DNA of 62,500 nucleotides, taken from the NCBI GenBank assembly GCA_009760855.2, contig WPIO01000040.1, positions 1,632,501 through 1,695,000 of the forward strand, read 5' to 3'. This document shows, piece after piece, positions 46,285 through 56,054 of this stretch; position 1 is the first letter of the stretch; the number at the start of each line of letters is the position of its first letter. The position numbers and the translations under genes were made by a program. Source of the DNA: Cristatella mucedo (taxonomy: Eukaryota; Bryozoa; Phylactolaemata; Cristatellidae). Below the pieces are notes generated by a model. The model was not told the origin of the DNA. It worked only from the letters and a program-made list of their open reading frames with translations, and did no database searches.

Positions 46285-46745
46285 CAGTCGTCCCTCGCCA
46301 CTTCGCTTTTTGACTTTCGCGGCTTCACTATATTGCGATTTTTCCAAGTATATCCATGAAAAAGTTGGTCGAGATAGTGAAGAAGACACAGCATGCGCTC
46401 GGCTGTCTGGGTTCATTGTGCACCCCTATTTTGCAACTGAAATTAAAATTAGTGTGCGTATGCACTGCATATACTGCACCACCTGGAGACTCCCCTACTG
46501 AAGTCGGGCCTTCAGAGGAGCAGTAACCTTGCTCTTCTTTGCTGTGCTGTACATCTCTTAATCTTAATTGCTTCGTCACGAACTTTGGGCTCTGATAAAG
46601 TTAAAAACCGTATTTAGAGGGTCGCGCACAGGTTTTCTATGCTCTAGCTATGAAAGTATTCGATTTATGAATAAAAAATCCTACTTCACGGAAATTCACT
46701 TATCGCTGTACAGTCTGGGACTGATTAATTGCAATTGGGGGATAT
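46285..46745 (+). mobile_element. Non-autonomous pogo/Tigger-like DNA element
   Basis: The left end CAGTCGTCCCTCGCC, with internal CTTTCGCGGCTTCACTATAT and TGCGATTTTT, matches the terminal motif of pogo/Tigger-like elements, which insert at TA (here 46,283-46,284). The right part has AAAAAATCCTACTTCACGGA and AATTCACTTATCGC, the usual subterminal signature of the 3' end. The very last bases are diverged and no right TA is certain. At about 460 bp it has no transposase frame and would have relied on a full-length relative. Recognition is from memory of the family. Confidence 0.55.
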
Positions 46746-46749
46746 GTTG

Positions 46750-47800
46750 GGCTCATCGGGCTCATCAAGAGGTTTCCAGCTTCGATGTGTTTCTCCAAGG
46801 GCAGTGGGGCACCGTTTCTTTTTACAGATTGGAGGCAAAAATGGCCGCCAGCGCGGCGAGCCTGAAAAATGCTGGACCGTGAGCTGCCTAGCCAATAATA
46901 GCTGCTTCTAATCCCTCAGCTAATTCATTCATTGCATTCTAATCCCTCAGCCTCGGTCTCTGTCGGCGCCCGCTGGATTACGTGGCCGCTCAACGTTCCC
47001 GCTCCGGCCATTGTGTAGCCGGAGCGGACCTTGCAGGTCTGCATGTGGGCGACTGTCGTTGAATTATTGCCTCTCATGTGGGCGACTGTCCTCTAATGTC
47101 TCCGCTTATGACCTGGCCCTTCGACGTTCATTAATGGCGGGTCCTCTGATATAATGATAATCGGACATCTAAAGGGCCGCGGCAGGCAGGTGTGCCCAGG
47201 CGGTTGGCTCTAGCGTACCGTCCCGAGTGAGGGTGCGTTCGTAGCTCACGCCAACAAGAGGTGCCCACGTGGGCACGCAGCTCGGTGCCGCCGGAGCGCT
47301 CCGCCAGGCTCGTTTTCTCGTTACGTGCACACGTATCCCAGCGTCTGGCGTGTCAATGGTTCGGCTGGTGAAAGCATAGCACACGGCCAGGCCTACTAAA
47401 ATGCAATACGACCCAACGCAGCGGGCTAAAGCTGGTTTCTTTTGTCCTCTATCTAGAGGAGCGTGTGAGGTCTGTGCTACGAACGCGATCGGATGATAAT
47501 CCGAGCTGGCGAGTTTGACAAATGCACGAGAACCCACTGAACTGCGCTGGATGAACCCAGCGAATGAATGAATGAATGAATGAATTAACCCAACGAACCA
47601 CGCTAGAGGCAAATCGGGCTAAAGCTAGTGGTGCAGGAGAGAAACCAATTTGGTACCATGCTGCGATCTACAAGAGCCGAGGTCTCGCGAGATCTCGAAA
47701 GCCGAAGCACGCGTTATTCTCTCTCGAAAAAGAACTCGGGCTTCGAGCGTAAGAAATCCCCCTACAATTCACGGGCGCGGTTCACGGGCCGCCCCTGCTT
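46750..47800. other. Unique sequence with small repeats
   Basis: Contains a direct repeat CATGTGGGCGACTGTC at 47,042-47,057 and 47,075-47,090, and five AATG units near 47,565-47,584. No gene recognised; the 147-codon minus-strand frame at 47,169-47,612 has no motif. Confidence 0.4.
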
Positions 47801-47945
47801 GGCCCAGGGGTTGAGGCGCTCGACTTCAAAGACCAAATACAAGGTGAATGCATTCGATGACCGAGGTCGCCGGCTCGGGCCCTGAGGCATATGCGCATCG
47901 CCTGGATATAGATTCAGCTCTGTTATGGCGCTATACAAGGGTATT
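47800..47945 (+). mobile_element. SINE-B copy
   Basis: Head TTGGCCCAGGGGTTGAGGCG, middle AAGGTGAATGCATTCGATGA, CCGAGGTCGCCGGCTCGGGCC (degenerate B box), tail AGATTCAGCTCTGTTATGGC, GCTATACAAGG. Order and spacing agree with the antisense copy at 52,857. It lies just upstream of the LINE-I copy. Confidence 0.65.
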
Positions 47946-48189
47946 ACAATTCGTCATGATAACACTTGCATCTAGTGTTTGAGGCTGTTTTTTATCATTG
48001 CGCCGCCAATTCATTTGCTTACGGATAGGCTCTCCCACAACTGTACACACTTTCACTGATATAGCTGGAGCGCACGTTAGCGTCTCCGTCTGTATGCGTA
48101 TACTGAGTCGGGTGATCCGAAAAAGGCAAGATCCCCACAAGGGACAACCAGCCCCCTCCCGGCGGAGACCCACACAGACCCCGAAAAAC

Positions 48190-48582
48190 ATGCTTAAGAA
48201 CCAGAGGGCTCTTGCAATTATGGGGGATTTCAACGTTCACTTTGATAACTTATCAAACACCGTCAGCAGTGAATTTCGTGCAGTGACTGACTCATTGTTT
48301 CTTGTGGCACATGTGCATGGCCCTACTCACATCGAGGGTCACACGCTGGACCAGGTTTTCTCATACAGCTGCACTTTTTCATCGCCAATTATTACCGAAT
48401 CCTGCTTATCTGACCACATGCAGATCTCATTCAATCTACAGTGTGCGCCCACCTCCTCCTCTAAAATAACCTGTGAATCGCGAAACATCAAGACCCTTGA
48501 CATCAATGCTGTCCGTGCAAGAATATCTGCTTTGCCTCTGCTGCTCAGTCCTCCCTCCGATCTGTCATCATTGGTAGATAGC
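48190..48582 (+). pseudogene. LINE-I endonuclease domain, C-terminal half
   Basis: APE-type endonucleases nick the target DNA for target-primed reverse transcription. Here the block ALAIMGDFNVHFD (GDFN at 48,223-48,234) carries the catalytic Asp/Asn pair. It is followed by HVHGPTHIEGHTLDQVF and by CLSDHMQISF, where SDH (48,409-48,417) holds the catalytic Asp-His. Those motifs are intact. The N-terminal half with the TETW glutamate is absent. The frame ends at TAA (48,583-48,585) but continues in phase beyond it, so this is a single nonsense change between endonuclease and linker. Confidence 0.85.
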
Positions 48583-48585
48583 TAA

Positions 48586-48994
48586 AACACGACACTAGCT
48601 GACACGCTCGACGAGTTTGCACCTCTGACAAAGCGAACTGTGTGCCCTCGCCCAGACGGCCTATGGTTTACCACAGACATTAAACTAGCCAGGTCTACTA
48701 AGCCCAAGCTTGAAAAAGCATGCACAAGATCAGGACTGACTGTCCATCGACAGGCATATGACGACTACTGTAGGTCGTACCAATCGATCCTGGCAAAGGC
48801 CAAGTCTAGCTTCTATAACAACATTGTAGAATCACGGATGCACAATCCAAAAATGCTGATGTCGACGATCAACCAGCTCCTCAACCGCTCCCAGATTAGC
48901 TCCTTACCTGATGATCCTTGTGATAGTTTAGCCGATCGCTTCTCTCAATTCTTTGTGCAGAAGATAGACCAGATCAGGGGGTCCATCCTGCGAT
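48586..48994 (+). pseudogene. LINE-I linker between endonuclease and RT
   Basis: In phase with the endonuclease: LADTLDEFAPLTKRTVCPR, then WFTTDIKLARSTKPKLEKA, AYDDYCRSYQSILAKAKSSF and SLADRFSQFFVQKIDQIR, the standard order of CR1/L2 linkers (DxxAPL, W.T.DI...R.R.LE, F..KI..IR). The reading is stopped by the nested insertion at 48,995. Removing that insertion does not restore phase with the RT, so a further one-base change, plausibly in the G run 48,977-48,981, separates them. Confidence 0.8.
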
Positions 48995-49258
48995 AATAAT
49001 AATAATAATAATAATAATAATGCACTTGATAAAGCACCCTCAGAGAACTCAATCTCTTTCTAGGCGCTTTACATTTGCTGCAAAGGGAAATGCAATCAAA
49101 TGGTGAGGAATATCATGCTTGATAAACAAACAACATCAATAACATGGTTTGGGGTGACATGCACAGGGTCAGCATGCAAATGTAGTTAGTGGCAGCATGC
49201 ACAGTGTCAGCACGCAAAAGCACATGAAGGACGAATCACAGGGACCCACTAAATGCTG
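48995..49258 (-). mobile_element. Nested antisense LINE-I 3' end inside LINE-I
   Basis: 264 bp that is the reverse complement of the host element's own last codons, 3' UTR, stem-loop and tail (compare 50,885-51,145). Its tail appears as TAA repeats at the left, and the right edge is CCACTAAATGCTG. It is bounded by the 9-bp direct repeat TCCTGCGAT at 48,986-48,994 and 49,259-49,267, a target-site duplication. So a second LINE-I retrotransposed into this one, in the opposite direction, after it had settled. Confidence 0.93.
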
Positions 49259-49267
49259 TCCTGCGAT

Positions 49268-50905
49268 GACAAAATCCCCCCTTGAATGCTGTTCCCCGAT
49301 TCCTGGCTGCTCCTCAATGTCTAAATTTAAGCAGGTTACTAGTGATCTCGTCCTAAAGTTCATATCCCAATCACAGAAGACAAGTCCTCTGGACCCTATT
49401 CCCACTGTCCTGCTCCTACGTTGCATTGATCTACAGCTGCCATGCATAACTAACATCATTAATATGTCATTAGCCTCAGGTCATGTCCCAGCACCTTTCA
49501 AAAAAGCTGTAGTCAGGCCACTTCTCAAGAAAGCGACACTTGACCAAGAGAACTTGAGCAACTGCCGCCCAGTCTTCCTTCAACCATTCCTATCAAAGAC
49601 ACTGGAACGAGTCGTGGCAGACCAGCTGAACTCATATATTGAAACCTCAAATCTTTCTAGTAAGTTCCAGTCCGGCTTTAGAGCTAATCACTCCACCGAG
49701 TCAGCATTGCTTAAGGTGTACGACGACCTATTTAGGAATGCAGACATAGGTACAGTGTCTCTACTTGTTTTGCTCGATCTTTTGGCAGCTTTTGACACTA
49801 TCGATCACAAAGTTCTTCTAGAGCGCCTCTCATATCGCCTGGGCATCACTGGCGCTGCTCTACAATGGTTCAGATCATATCGCAGTGGGAGACTCCAGAG
49901 CATTGACGTGAATGGACAAAGATCATCCGAGGTACCTCTGAAATATGGGGTACCTCAGGGCTCCGTGCTAGGTCCGGTTCTTTTCATGGTTCATACTCTC
50001 CCTCTTGCTGATGTGATTGCCAAGCACAATCTAGGTTTTCACTTCTATGCGTATGACACTCAGTTGTACCTGTGCTGTGATCCCTCCCAGCCTTCGAGCA
50101 CCTCGAATTCTCTCAACTCACTTGCTGCATGTATTCATGACGTCCACACATGGATGGCAGCAAATTTTCTAAAACTAAACAATGATAAAACTAACTTACT
50201 AGTTATGGGCAAACCCAGTGTGATTCAGAAATTGGAAAGGCCGACGCTCAAAATTGGCTCTGCCAGCGTATCTCCTGTTGAATCAGCTCGAACTCTAGGT
50301 GTCATGTTCCAAAGTAACCTCTCGTTAGACGACCACATCAGCTCCACAGTAAAGTCTGCCTACTTTCAGCTACTTAACATTGGTAAAACTCGGACTTGTT
50401 TAGATAAGGATACCAAGTCTAAATTGGTCCATGCATTTGTGACAAACGACTTGATTTCTGTAACTTGCTTCCCTCTGGCCTACCACGTGCAATCAGGTGA
50501 TTACAGCTTGTGCAAAACTGTGCAGCTAGGGTTGTCTGTCGTGAACGTCGCAGTTGCCACATCTCACCACTTCTCGCCGACCTGCACTGGCTACCAGTCA
50601 AGCAACAGATCGACTTCAAAGTTTTGTCGCTCACTTTTAGGTCACTTCATTCTTTGGCTCCAGCCTACCTATCAGATCTACTCCCCCACCAGGCCAAGCA
50701 TCGTACCACCCGCTTTTCGAAATCCAACAGTTTACCAATACCTCGTACAAACCTCAAATCCCTTGGAGACTGTGCATTTAGTTCGTATGCTCCCAAAGCT
50801 AGGAACTCCATCCCGACTTGCGTCAGAACATCCCCTGACTTGACCACATTTACAAAGAACTTAAAAACACACCTATTTATGACAGCATTTAGTGGGTCCC
50901 TGTGA
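49268..50905 (+). pseudogene. LINE-I reverse transcriptase and C-terminal region
   Basis: RT motifs in order: SPLDPIPTVLL, VVRPLLKKATLD, NCRPVFL and SKTLERVVADQL; FQSGFRANHSTESALL; the motif A block LDLLAAFDTIDH; YGVPQGSVLGPVLF (motif B); FHFYAYDTQLYL (motif C); NFLKLNNDKT (motif D); LGVMFQSNLSLDDHI. Motif C should read YADD; here GAT became TAT at 50,052-50,054, giving YAYD and removing a metal-binding aspartate. Near 50,452 the frame shifts and a TGA follows at 50,498. The C-terminal part then reads LLADLHWLPVKQQIDFKVLS through TNLKSLGDCAFSSYAPKA to KNLKTHLF. Non-functional. Confidence 0.92.
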
Positions 50906-51070
50906 TTCGTCCTTCATGTGCTTATGCATGCTGACACTGTGCATGCTGCGGCTAACCACATTTGCATGCTGACCCTGTGTATGTCACCCCTATCCACGTT
51001 GTTCATGTTGTTGATCAAGCATGATATTACTCAAGATTCAATAGGGTTCCTTTTCATTTGCAGCAAATGT

Positions 51071-51145
51071 AAAGCGCCTAGGAAGAGATTGGGTTCTCTG
51101 AGGGCGCTTTATCAAGTGCATTATTATTGTTATTATTATTGCAGT
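51071..51145 (+). other. LINE-I 3' stem-loop and ATT tail
   Basis: AAGCGCC...AGAGATTGGG TTCTCT...GGGCGCTT folds into a short stem (GCGCC with GGCGC, AGAG with CTCT), followed by ATCAAGTGCATT and ATT/GTT repeats. In CR1/L2-like LINEs the 3' end is the RT recognition site. The same fold ends the SINE-B copies. Confidence 0.7.
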
Positions 51146-51149
51146 ACCG

Positions 51150-52250
51150 AATGGCTTCAGTATGCACCGTGTATAGTGTTACATCTGAGTTGTGCAGCTT
51201 TTAGGCAAGGGCCTTTCGGAGTATAAAATGACTTGACCACTCGCCTTTTGTGAGCCCTTGCACTCGATGTCTGGTGAATGCGATTGCCTTGTGCAAACGA
51301 ATGCACCAGGACAAGAGAACGCAAGCGAAAGATTTTTTCTGCCCAGCCGATTCGGAAACTAGCAAAAGCCGTTCTGCCAACCAATTACTTCCTGGCCAAT
51401 TGTCAAGCGGTTTTCTGAGGGCCGGCTATCAGCTGGCTATGCAGATCCCGAACCGAGCTCAAGTCAAACCGTTCATATTCAAAACAATTATATTAAACAA
51501 CTAAATGAAGTTATATCATTTATTTATTTATATTTAAATATATTATTAATTAATAGACTAAATTAAAAAAATAAAACGAAACCTCACCCAAAAATATTTG
51601 GCTCGTGGCAGGTTTCAAAACGAGCTGTGTCCAGCGAGATACCTAGAGGGCAGGGGTACTGAACCACGTTGACCTTAGTAGCCAGTGCCGAGAGCAAGTG
51701 TCTTATTTTTATCATAAGCTCGAGCCCAGCGACTTCTGGTTGGCAGATTCGGCTGCTTCGAATCGTGAAAAGTATAGAACCAGTAAGATATATCGCAGGC
51801 GTTAAGTTTAAAATGTAGGAGCAATTAATTCTCTTTAAAACTAGTTTCAGTTGAGTTCAAACCATGGCCCTCTGGGCCTATGCAAGCTTTTGCCGCAGCT
51901 GCTGCTGCTGCTGCTGCTCTGAGCTGTGCCCCTCCCCCATCCGCCGACGCTGCCTTGCACTTCCGCTTTCAGCTGCAGCAAGCTGCTGGCAGCTGAAGCT
52001 GTGTCCCTGCGGTTCCTAGACCGCGGAGCTCGAGACCGAAATGTTCTATCACAAAGACGGCATCCTCTCTCCGCGTGAGTTCGCCTGCATGCACACGTGT
52101 AGGCACGCTAGGCGCCTGCGCCGAGCGATGTCGCCAGCTAGGGCAGCTGCAGCAGCCGGACAGCTGCAGCAGTCAATCGAAGCAAGTGGAAGAAGCCGCT
52201 GGGCCGAGGTAATGTCAACACTTGGTGAAACAGCCAATTACCTTTCCTGC
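51150..52250. other. Unique sequence, nothing recognised
   Basis: AT-rich patch 51,475-51,590 and a CTG run near 51,899-51,919. No gene or element identified. Confidence 0.4.
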
Positions 52251-52508
52251 CGTCATGAGCTGAGCGGCTACTGCCATGCCACCCACTCACTGCCTCGACT
52301 GCCCACCTGACTCTGACTCAGCAATGTTTCTCCATTTCTTCTTGTTGCATGAGATGAAGTCTGTTGGCTACTCTGTGGCTACCGCATGCATACTGAAAGC
52401 CTCTTAGGCCTCTGTGTGTGCTACAGAGAGCTCCATCTTGCGTAACACCCACCTAGACTTTGTGGCTTAGCGAAGTTACAGACTGGAGATACATTACATT
52501 ACATTACC
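52250..52508 (+). mobile_element. LINE-II 3' end with ATTAC tail
   Basis: GAGCTGAGCGGCTACTGCCA, GAGATGAAGTCTGTTGGCTA, GCGTAACACCCACCTAGACT, AGTTACAGACTGGAGATAC, then ATTACATTACATTAC. Same 3' region as at 23,640 and 35,760. No coding part kept. Confidence 0.78.
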
Positions 52509-52679
52509 TGAACCACTGGGCCGAGGTAATGCTACCACTTAGCTGGCATGCCCATGCTGGCAAGAGACCGGCCCGGCGTACGGGGGCAGGATAGTGCCGG
52601 CATCCAGCCACAGCCGCCGTCGCCTGTCGGATGCCTTGGAAATTGTCGGAAGCATTCGCGTGGGCAAAGTCACCAGCCC

Positions 52680-52692
52680 CCCCCCCCCCCGA
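52680..52692. repeat. Poly-C run
   Basis: About 13 C residues. Homopolymer only. Confidence 0.8.
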
Positions 52693-52856
52693 TCGCGAGA
52701 GCGCCACCTGCTGGCCTCCCGTTCTGGAACTGCAAACAAGGGCCTGCCTAGAGGCAGCCGTGGTTAGGGGGCCGCCCCCTAGAAACCGGTCGGTGCCGAG
52801 TGACTAATAATTTCAATTATATTCATTTTATATTATATTAAATTAGAATGATTTTA

Positions 52857-52990
52857 TTTCATTCGTATAGCGCCCTAAGAGAGTTCAATCTCGATTCAGA
52901 CGCTTCACGTATACCATGCGGGGTGGTGGGCTCGAGCTCACGACTTCGGTCATCGAATGCCTTCACCTTGATTTTGTACGAGGGAGCAGC
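52857..52990 (-). mobile_element. SINE-B copy, antisense, near complete
   Basis: On the reverse strand: AAGGTGAAGGCATTCGATGA, CCGAAGTCGTGAGCTCGAGC (B-box region), ATGGTATACGTGAAGCGTCT, GAATCGAGATTGAACTCTCT, TAGGGCGCTATACGAATG. The last two pieces form the stem-loop shared with LINE-I. The tail at the left is an AT-rich TTTTATT stretch. Confidence 0.75.
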
Positions 52991-53371
52991 ATTGAACAGT
53001 GGGCCCAAGCCCTAGAGGAGAGGATAGGATGGCCTGCAGCATTGAACTCTCAAGGTCGTCCACTTCGGGCTACGGCAGCAGCTGCTGCTGGGCTTCGAAG
53101 CCAATTGTGCCGCTGCGTTTGGCTTTTGTTGTACCAGCAGCTAAGCAGCAGATTCCATTTTGTTTTACGCTCACGATAGATGACTTACTATCGACAAAAA
53201 TAGCGCTGATCGTAAGAAAGTCTGTGAAGGCTTACAGTGTAAGAATTCGTAAGAGAACTAAATCTCTGTCTACGCGAACTTTCCATTTGCCGAAAAGAAA
53301 GCGTGTTTAAACTGATTTGTGGATTTAGCCGAAATGCAGCAGCTTGAGAGAGCTCACGAAGGACCACGACT

Positions 53372-53506
<135 letters not shown>

Positions 53507-53579
53507 TGCCAGCTGCAAGCTGTGGCAGGAGCCACTATGACTCTTCTGCCACTATGCTGGCCTACCGGCCTGTGCACTA

Positions 53580-54211
53580 AGGCGCTTACAGCTGGTGCAA
53601 AAATCTGCAGCTAGGCTAGTCTGTCGTGAGCGGCTCAGTTGCCACCTCACACCATTTCTCGCCGACCTGCACTGGCTCCCAGTTAAGGAACGCATCGACT
53701 TCAAGATTGTGTCTCTCACATTTAGGTTCCTTCATCCTTCGGCTCCAGCCGATCTCTCAGATCTACTCTCCCACCAGGCTAAGCATCGTGACACCCACTT
53801 TTCGGAATCGAATCGTTTACCTATACCTCATACGAACCTCAAATCTTTTGGAGACCGTGCCTTTAGTTCGTATGCTCCCAAAGCCTTGAACTCACTCCCG
53901 ACCTGCATCGCGACATCTCCTGACTTGTCCACATTTAAAAAGAAACAAAAAACGCACCTATCTAGAGAGCACTTAGTAGGTCCCTGGTATCCTTTATGTG
54001 ATTATTTGTGCTAACACTGTGCATGCTGACACTAGCCACACTTGCATGCTGACACTGTGCATCACCCCTAACCATGTTATTCTTGTTATTTATAGAGCAT
54101 GCCACCACTAACCGCTCTATCGTGCTTCCTTTGCAGCAAATGTAAAGTGCCTAGAGAGAGATTGAGTTCTCTGAGGGCGCTATATCAAATGCATTATTGT
54201 TATTATTGTTA
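53580..54211 (+). mobile_element. LINE-I 3' end, long fragment with open C-terminal frame
   Basis: Begins at the QKSAARLVCRE block (53,595) and stays open for 139 codons: [71 protein letters not shown], then stop at 54,012. The 3' UTR, stem-loop (AAAGTGCCTAGAGAGAGATT / TTCTCTGAGGGCGCTATATC) and ATT tail follow. Closest relative in the window is 50,510-51,145. It lacks the RT catalytic part, so it is an inert 5'-truncated copy. Confidence 0.88.
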
Positions 54212-54246
54212 CTCTACAAATGAGGCTGTTAAATAAGCTAATTTCT
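54212..54246 (+). mobile_element. SINE-A tail scrap
   Basis: CTCTACAAATGAGGCTGTTA and AATAAGCTAA equal the terminal part of SINE-A and directly follow the LINE-I tail. Either a LINE landed in a SINE tail or a chimeric transcript was inserted. Confidence 0.5.
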
Positions 54247-54249
54247 ATT

Positions 54250-54930
54250 AATATCATTTATCGTCGGGCGGCGTTGGTCGGGCTTCGTAGCCGCCGTAGC
54301 GGTCCGTCAGAAGCAGGGCCTGCCGGTGCTGCTTCTCGTGCCGGCCACCGGCTGTTCGCTTCCGGTCAATCGAAGGATGGCCTCTAATCGCCTCTCTGGC
54401 TCGAGCTCGGCTTCTGGCTGCTGGCGCAGGGGGTGGGGCGGTCAGACCAGAGGGTGAGACTGCCGATCGACGCTGCCTCACCAGCAGGCGCAGAGCTGGC
54501 GAGCCGGGCTGGCAGCGAGGCGTGCGAGGCCGAGATGCAATTACCGATTCGCCAATCGCCGACAGGCTCTACAGCTGCATAAACAATCGCTCTCCGGCGG
54601 CTCTCCCGGGTGGGTTGGCAGCTTCATTTTTACAGGCTTTTAACGCGTTCGCCACCTGGCAGCGGCAGGAGACTCATCCCAATGACACCTGTGTTTGTGT
54701 GTGCGTGTGTGGGGGGGGGGGGAGGGAAGGGGCAGGCGGCAGCAAGAGAAGAGGTGGTGATTAGGAAAGCCAACCATAGCAAAGCGGTGTCACGTGTTGA
54801 CGTCCGGCTAAGTCAAGTTAAACCTGCAGGCACATCTCGAGGAGAGGCCATTGTGAGCTCAGCAATCGTGACTGAGCTGTTTAAAGTCTGTCCAGGAATT
54901 CCAGATGTGGGTGAACAAGAAAAAAGAGAG
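54250..54930. other. Unique sequence, nothing recognised
   Basis: GC-rich to 54,620, with a short GTGTGT plus G12 run near 54,695-54,722. No gene recognised. Confidence 0.4.
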
Positions 54931-54932
54931 AA

Positions 54933-54934
<2 letters not shown>

Positions 54935-54965
<31 letters not shown>

Positions 54966-54966
54966 G

Positions 54967-55001
<35 letters not shown>

Positions 55002-55028
55002 GCTCTCTCTTTTTTCTATATATATTTC

Positions 55029-55098
<70 letters not shown>
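54935..55098. repeat. (TA)n blocks then (GA)n
   Basis: Four TA blocks. The first two each end in CATCGCT, so the TA-CATCGCT unit is itself duplicated. The last passes into GA repeats, and GACA repeats follow at 55,130-55,175. Confidence 0.93.
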
Positions 55099-55099
<1 letters not shown>

Positions 55100-55368
55100 G
55101 TAGGGAGAGAAAGGGAGAGAGTGAGAGACACAGACAGACAGACAGACAGACAGACAGGCAGACAGACAGGCAGAGACGGAGAGAATGGTGGGGAGAGGAA
55201 AGAATGGGCAGAGCTTGCTGGTGTAAGAAATGTCTATAGTTTGCCGGAAGTCTTCATTAACTCCCGGTCCACTGCTCGTTGCCTGCCCAACCAACACCAA
55301 GGATTCTTGGAAGCATAACAAACAGCTTGGTAGCAGCACGGTCCTCGAATTCTAGCTATGGAGTGGGA

Positions 55369-55493
<125 letters not shown>

Positions 55494-55499
55494 GGACGA

Positions 55500-56050
55500 G
55501 TAGATGAGCAGGAGAATGGAAATGCATTGTCGAGGCTCAGCAACGGGAGAGGTGGAGAGGAGAAGAGGGGGAGAGGAAAAATGTCAGGGTTGTGCAAATC
55601 TGTGTGTCCACACGTTTCATCTCTGCTACAACGAGGAGAGAAACCGAAACCTATTCAGACTCACAAGCCGACAATTTGAGACGTCGTCAATGTCTTCTCT
55701 GCCACGGTGCGTTTGGCGTCTGCCCACCACCAGGGGACATCAATACAATGAATGAGTAACTCGTACACTCCGGCTACCGTGGGGGTAGGTGCGTTAGACG
55801 TTGCGGACTCTCGTCACCGATATGCCTCTAGAAAGTTTTATGGAGGCGGATCGTTTTGAACCGTTGCTAGCTCGGTACTGGCCACTCGCTGGCTCACACG
55901 TCTAGGTCATCTTCGTTGTTCCGAAGCTTTGTCGGCCGATGCTCCGTTCTGTCCTCTATCAGGAGCAGCAACTGATCGCAGCTCAGCCGAGGTTTGCGGC
56001 TGCTGCAACTCTGGCTTTCGAGTAGGCAGATGCATAGAACAATACGACAA
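55500..56050. other. Unique sequence, nothing recognised
   Basis: No coding motif or element found. Confidence 0.4.
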
Positions 56051-56054
56051 TAAT

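Larger units (their letters stand above)
47998..51145 (+). mobile_element. LINE-I, best-preserved CR1/L2-like non-LTR retrotransposon
   Basis: About 3.1 kb, or 2.9 kb without the nested insertion. In order it holds the C-terminal half of an APE-type endonuclease, a linker, the reverse-transcriptase domain, the C-terminal region, a 240-bp 3' UTR with repeated CATGCTGACACTGTGCATG-like segments, and a 3' stem-loop ending TTTATCAAGTGCATT plus ATT repeats. The 5' end is truncated somewhere in 47,998-48,190. It is dead: nonsense, frameshifts, a changed RT catalytic residue and a self-insertion. Related fragments lie at 6.3, 10.6, 13.5, 38.4, 42.3, 43.1, 43.7, 53.5 and 59.5 kb. Confidence 0.92.

Noticed and set aside
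49197-49267. Start codon of the LINE RT frame at 49,197
   Set aside because: The first 20 or so codons come from the antisense nested insert, so this ATG is not the natural start.
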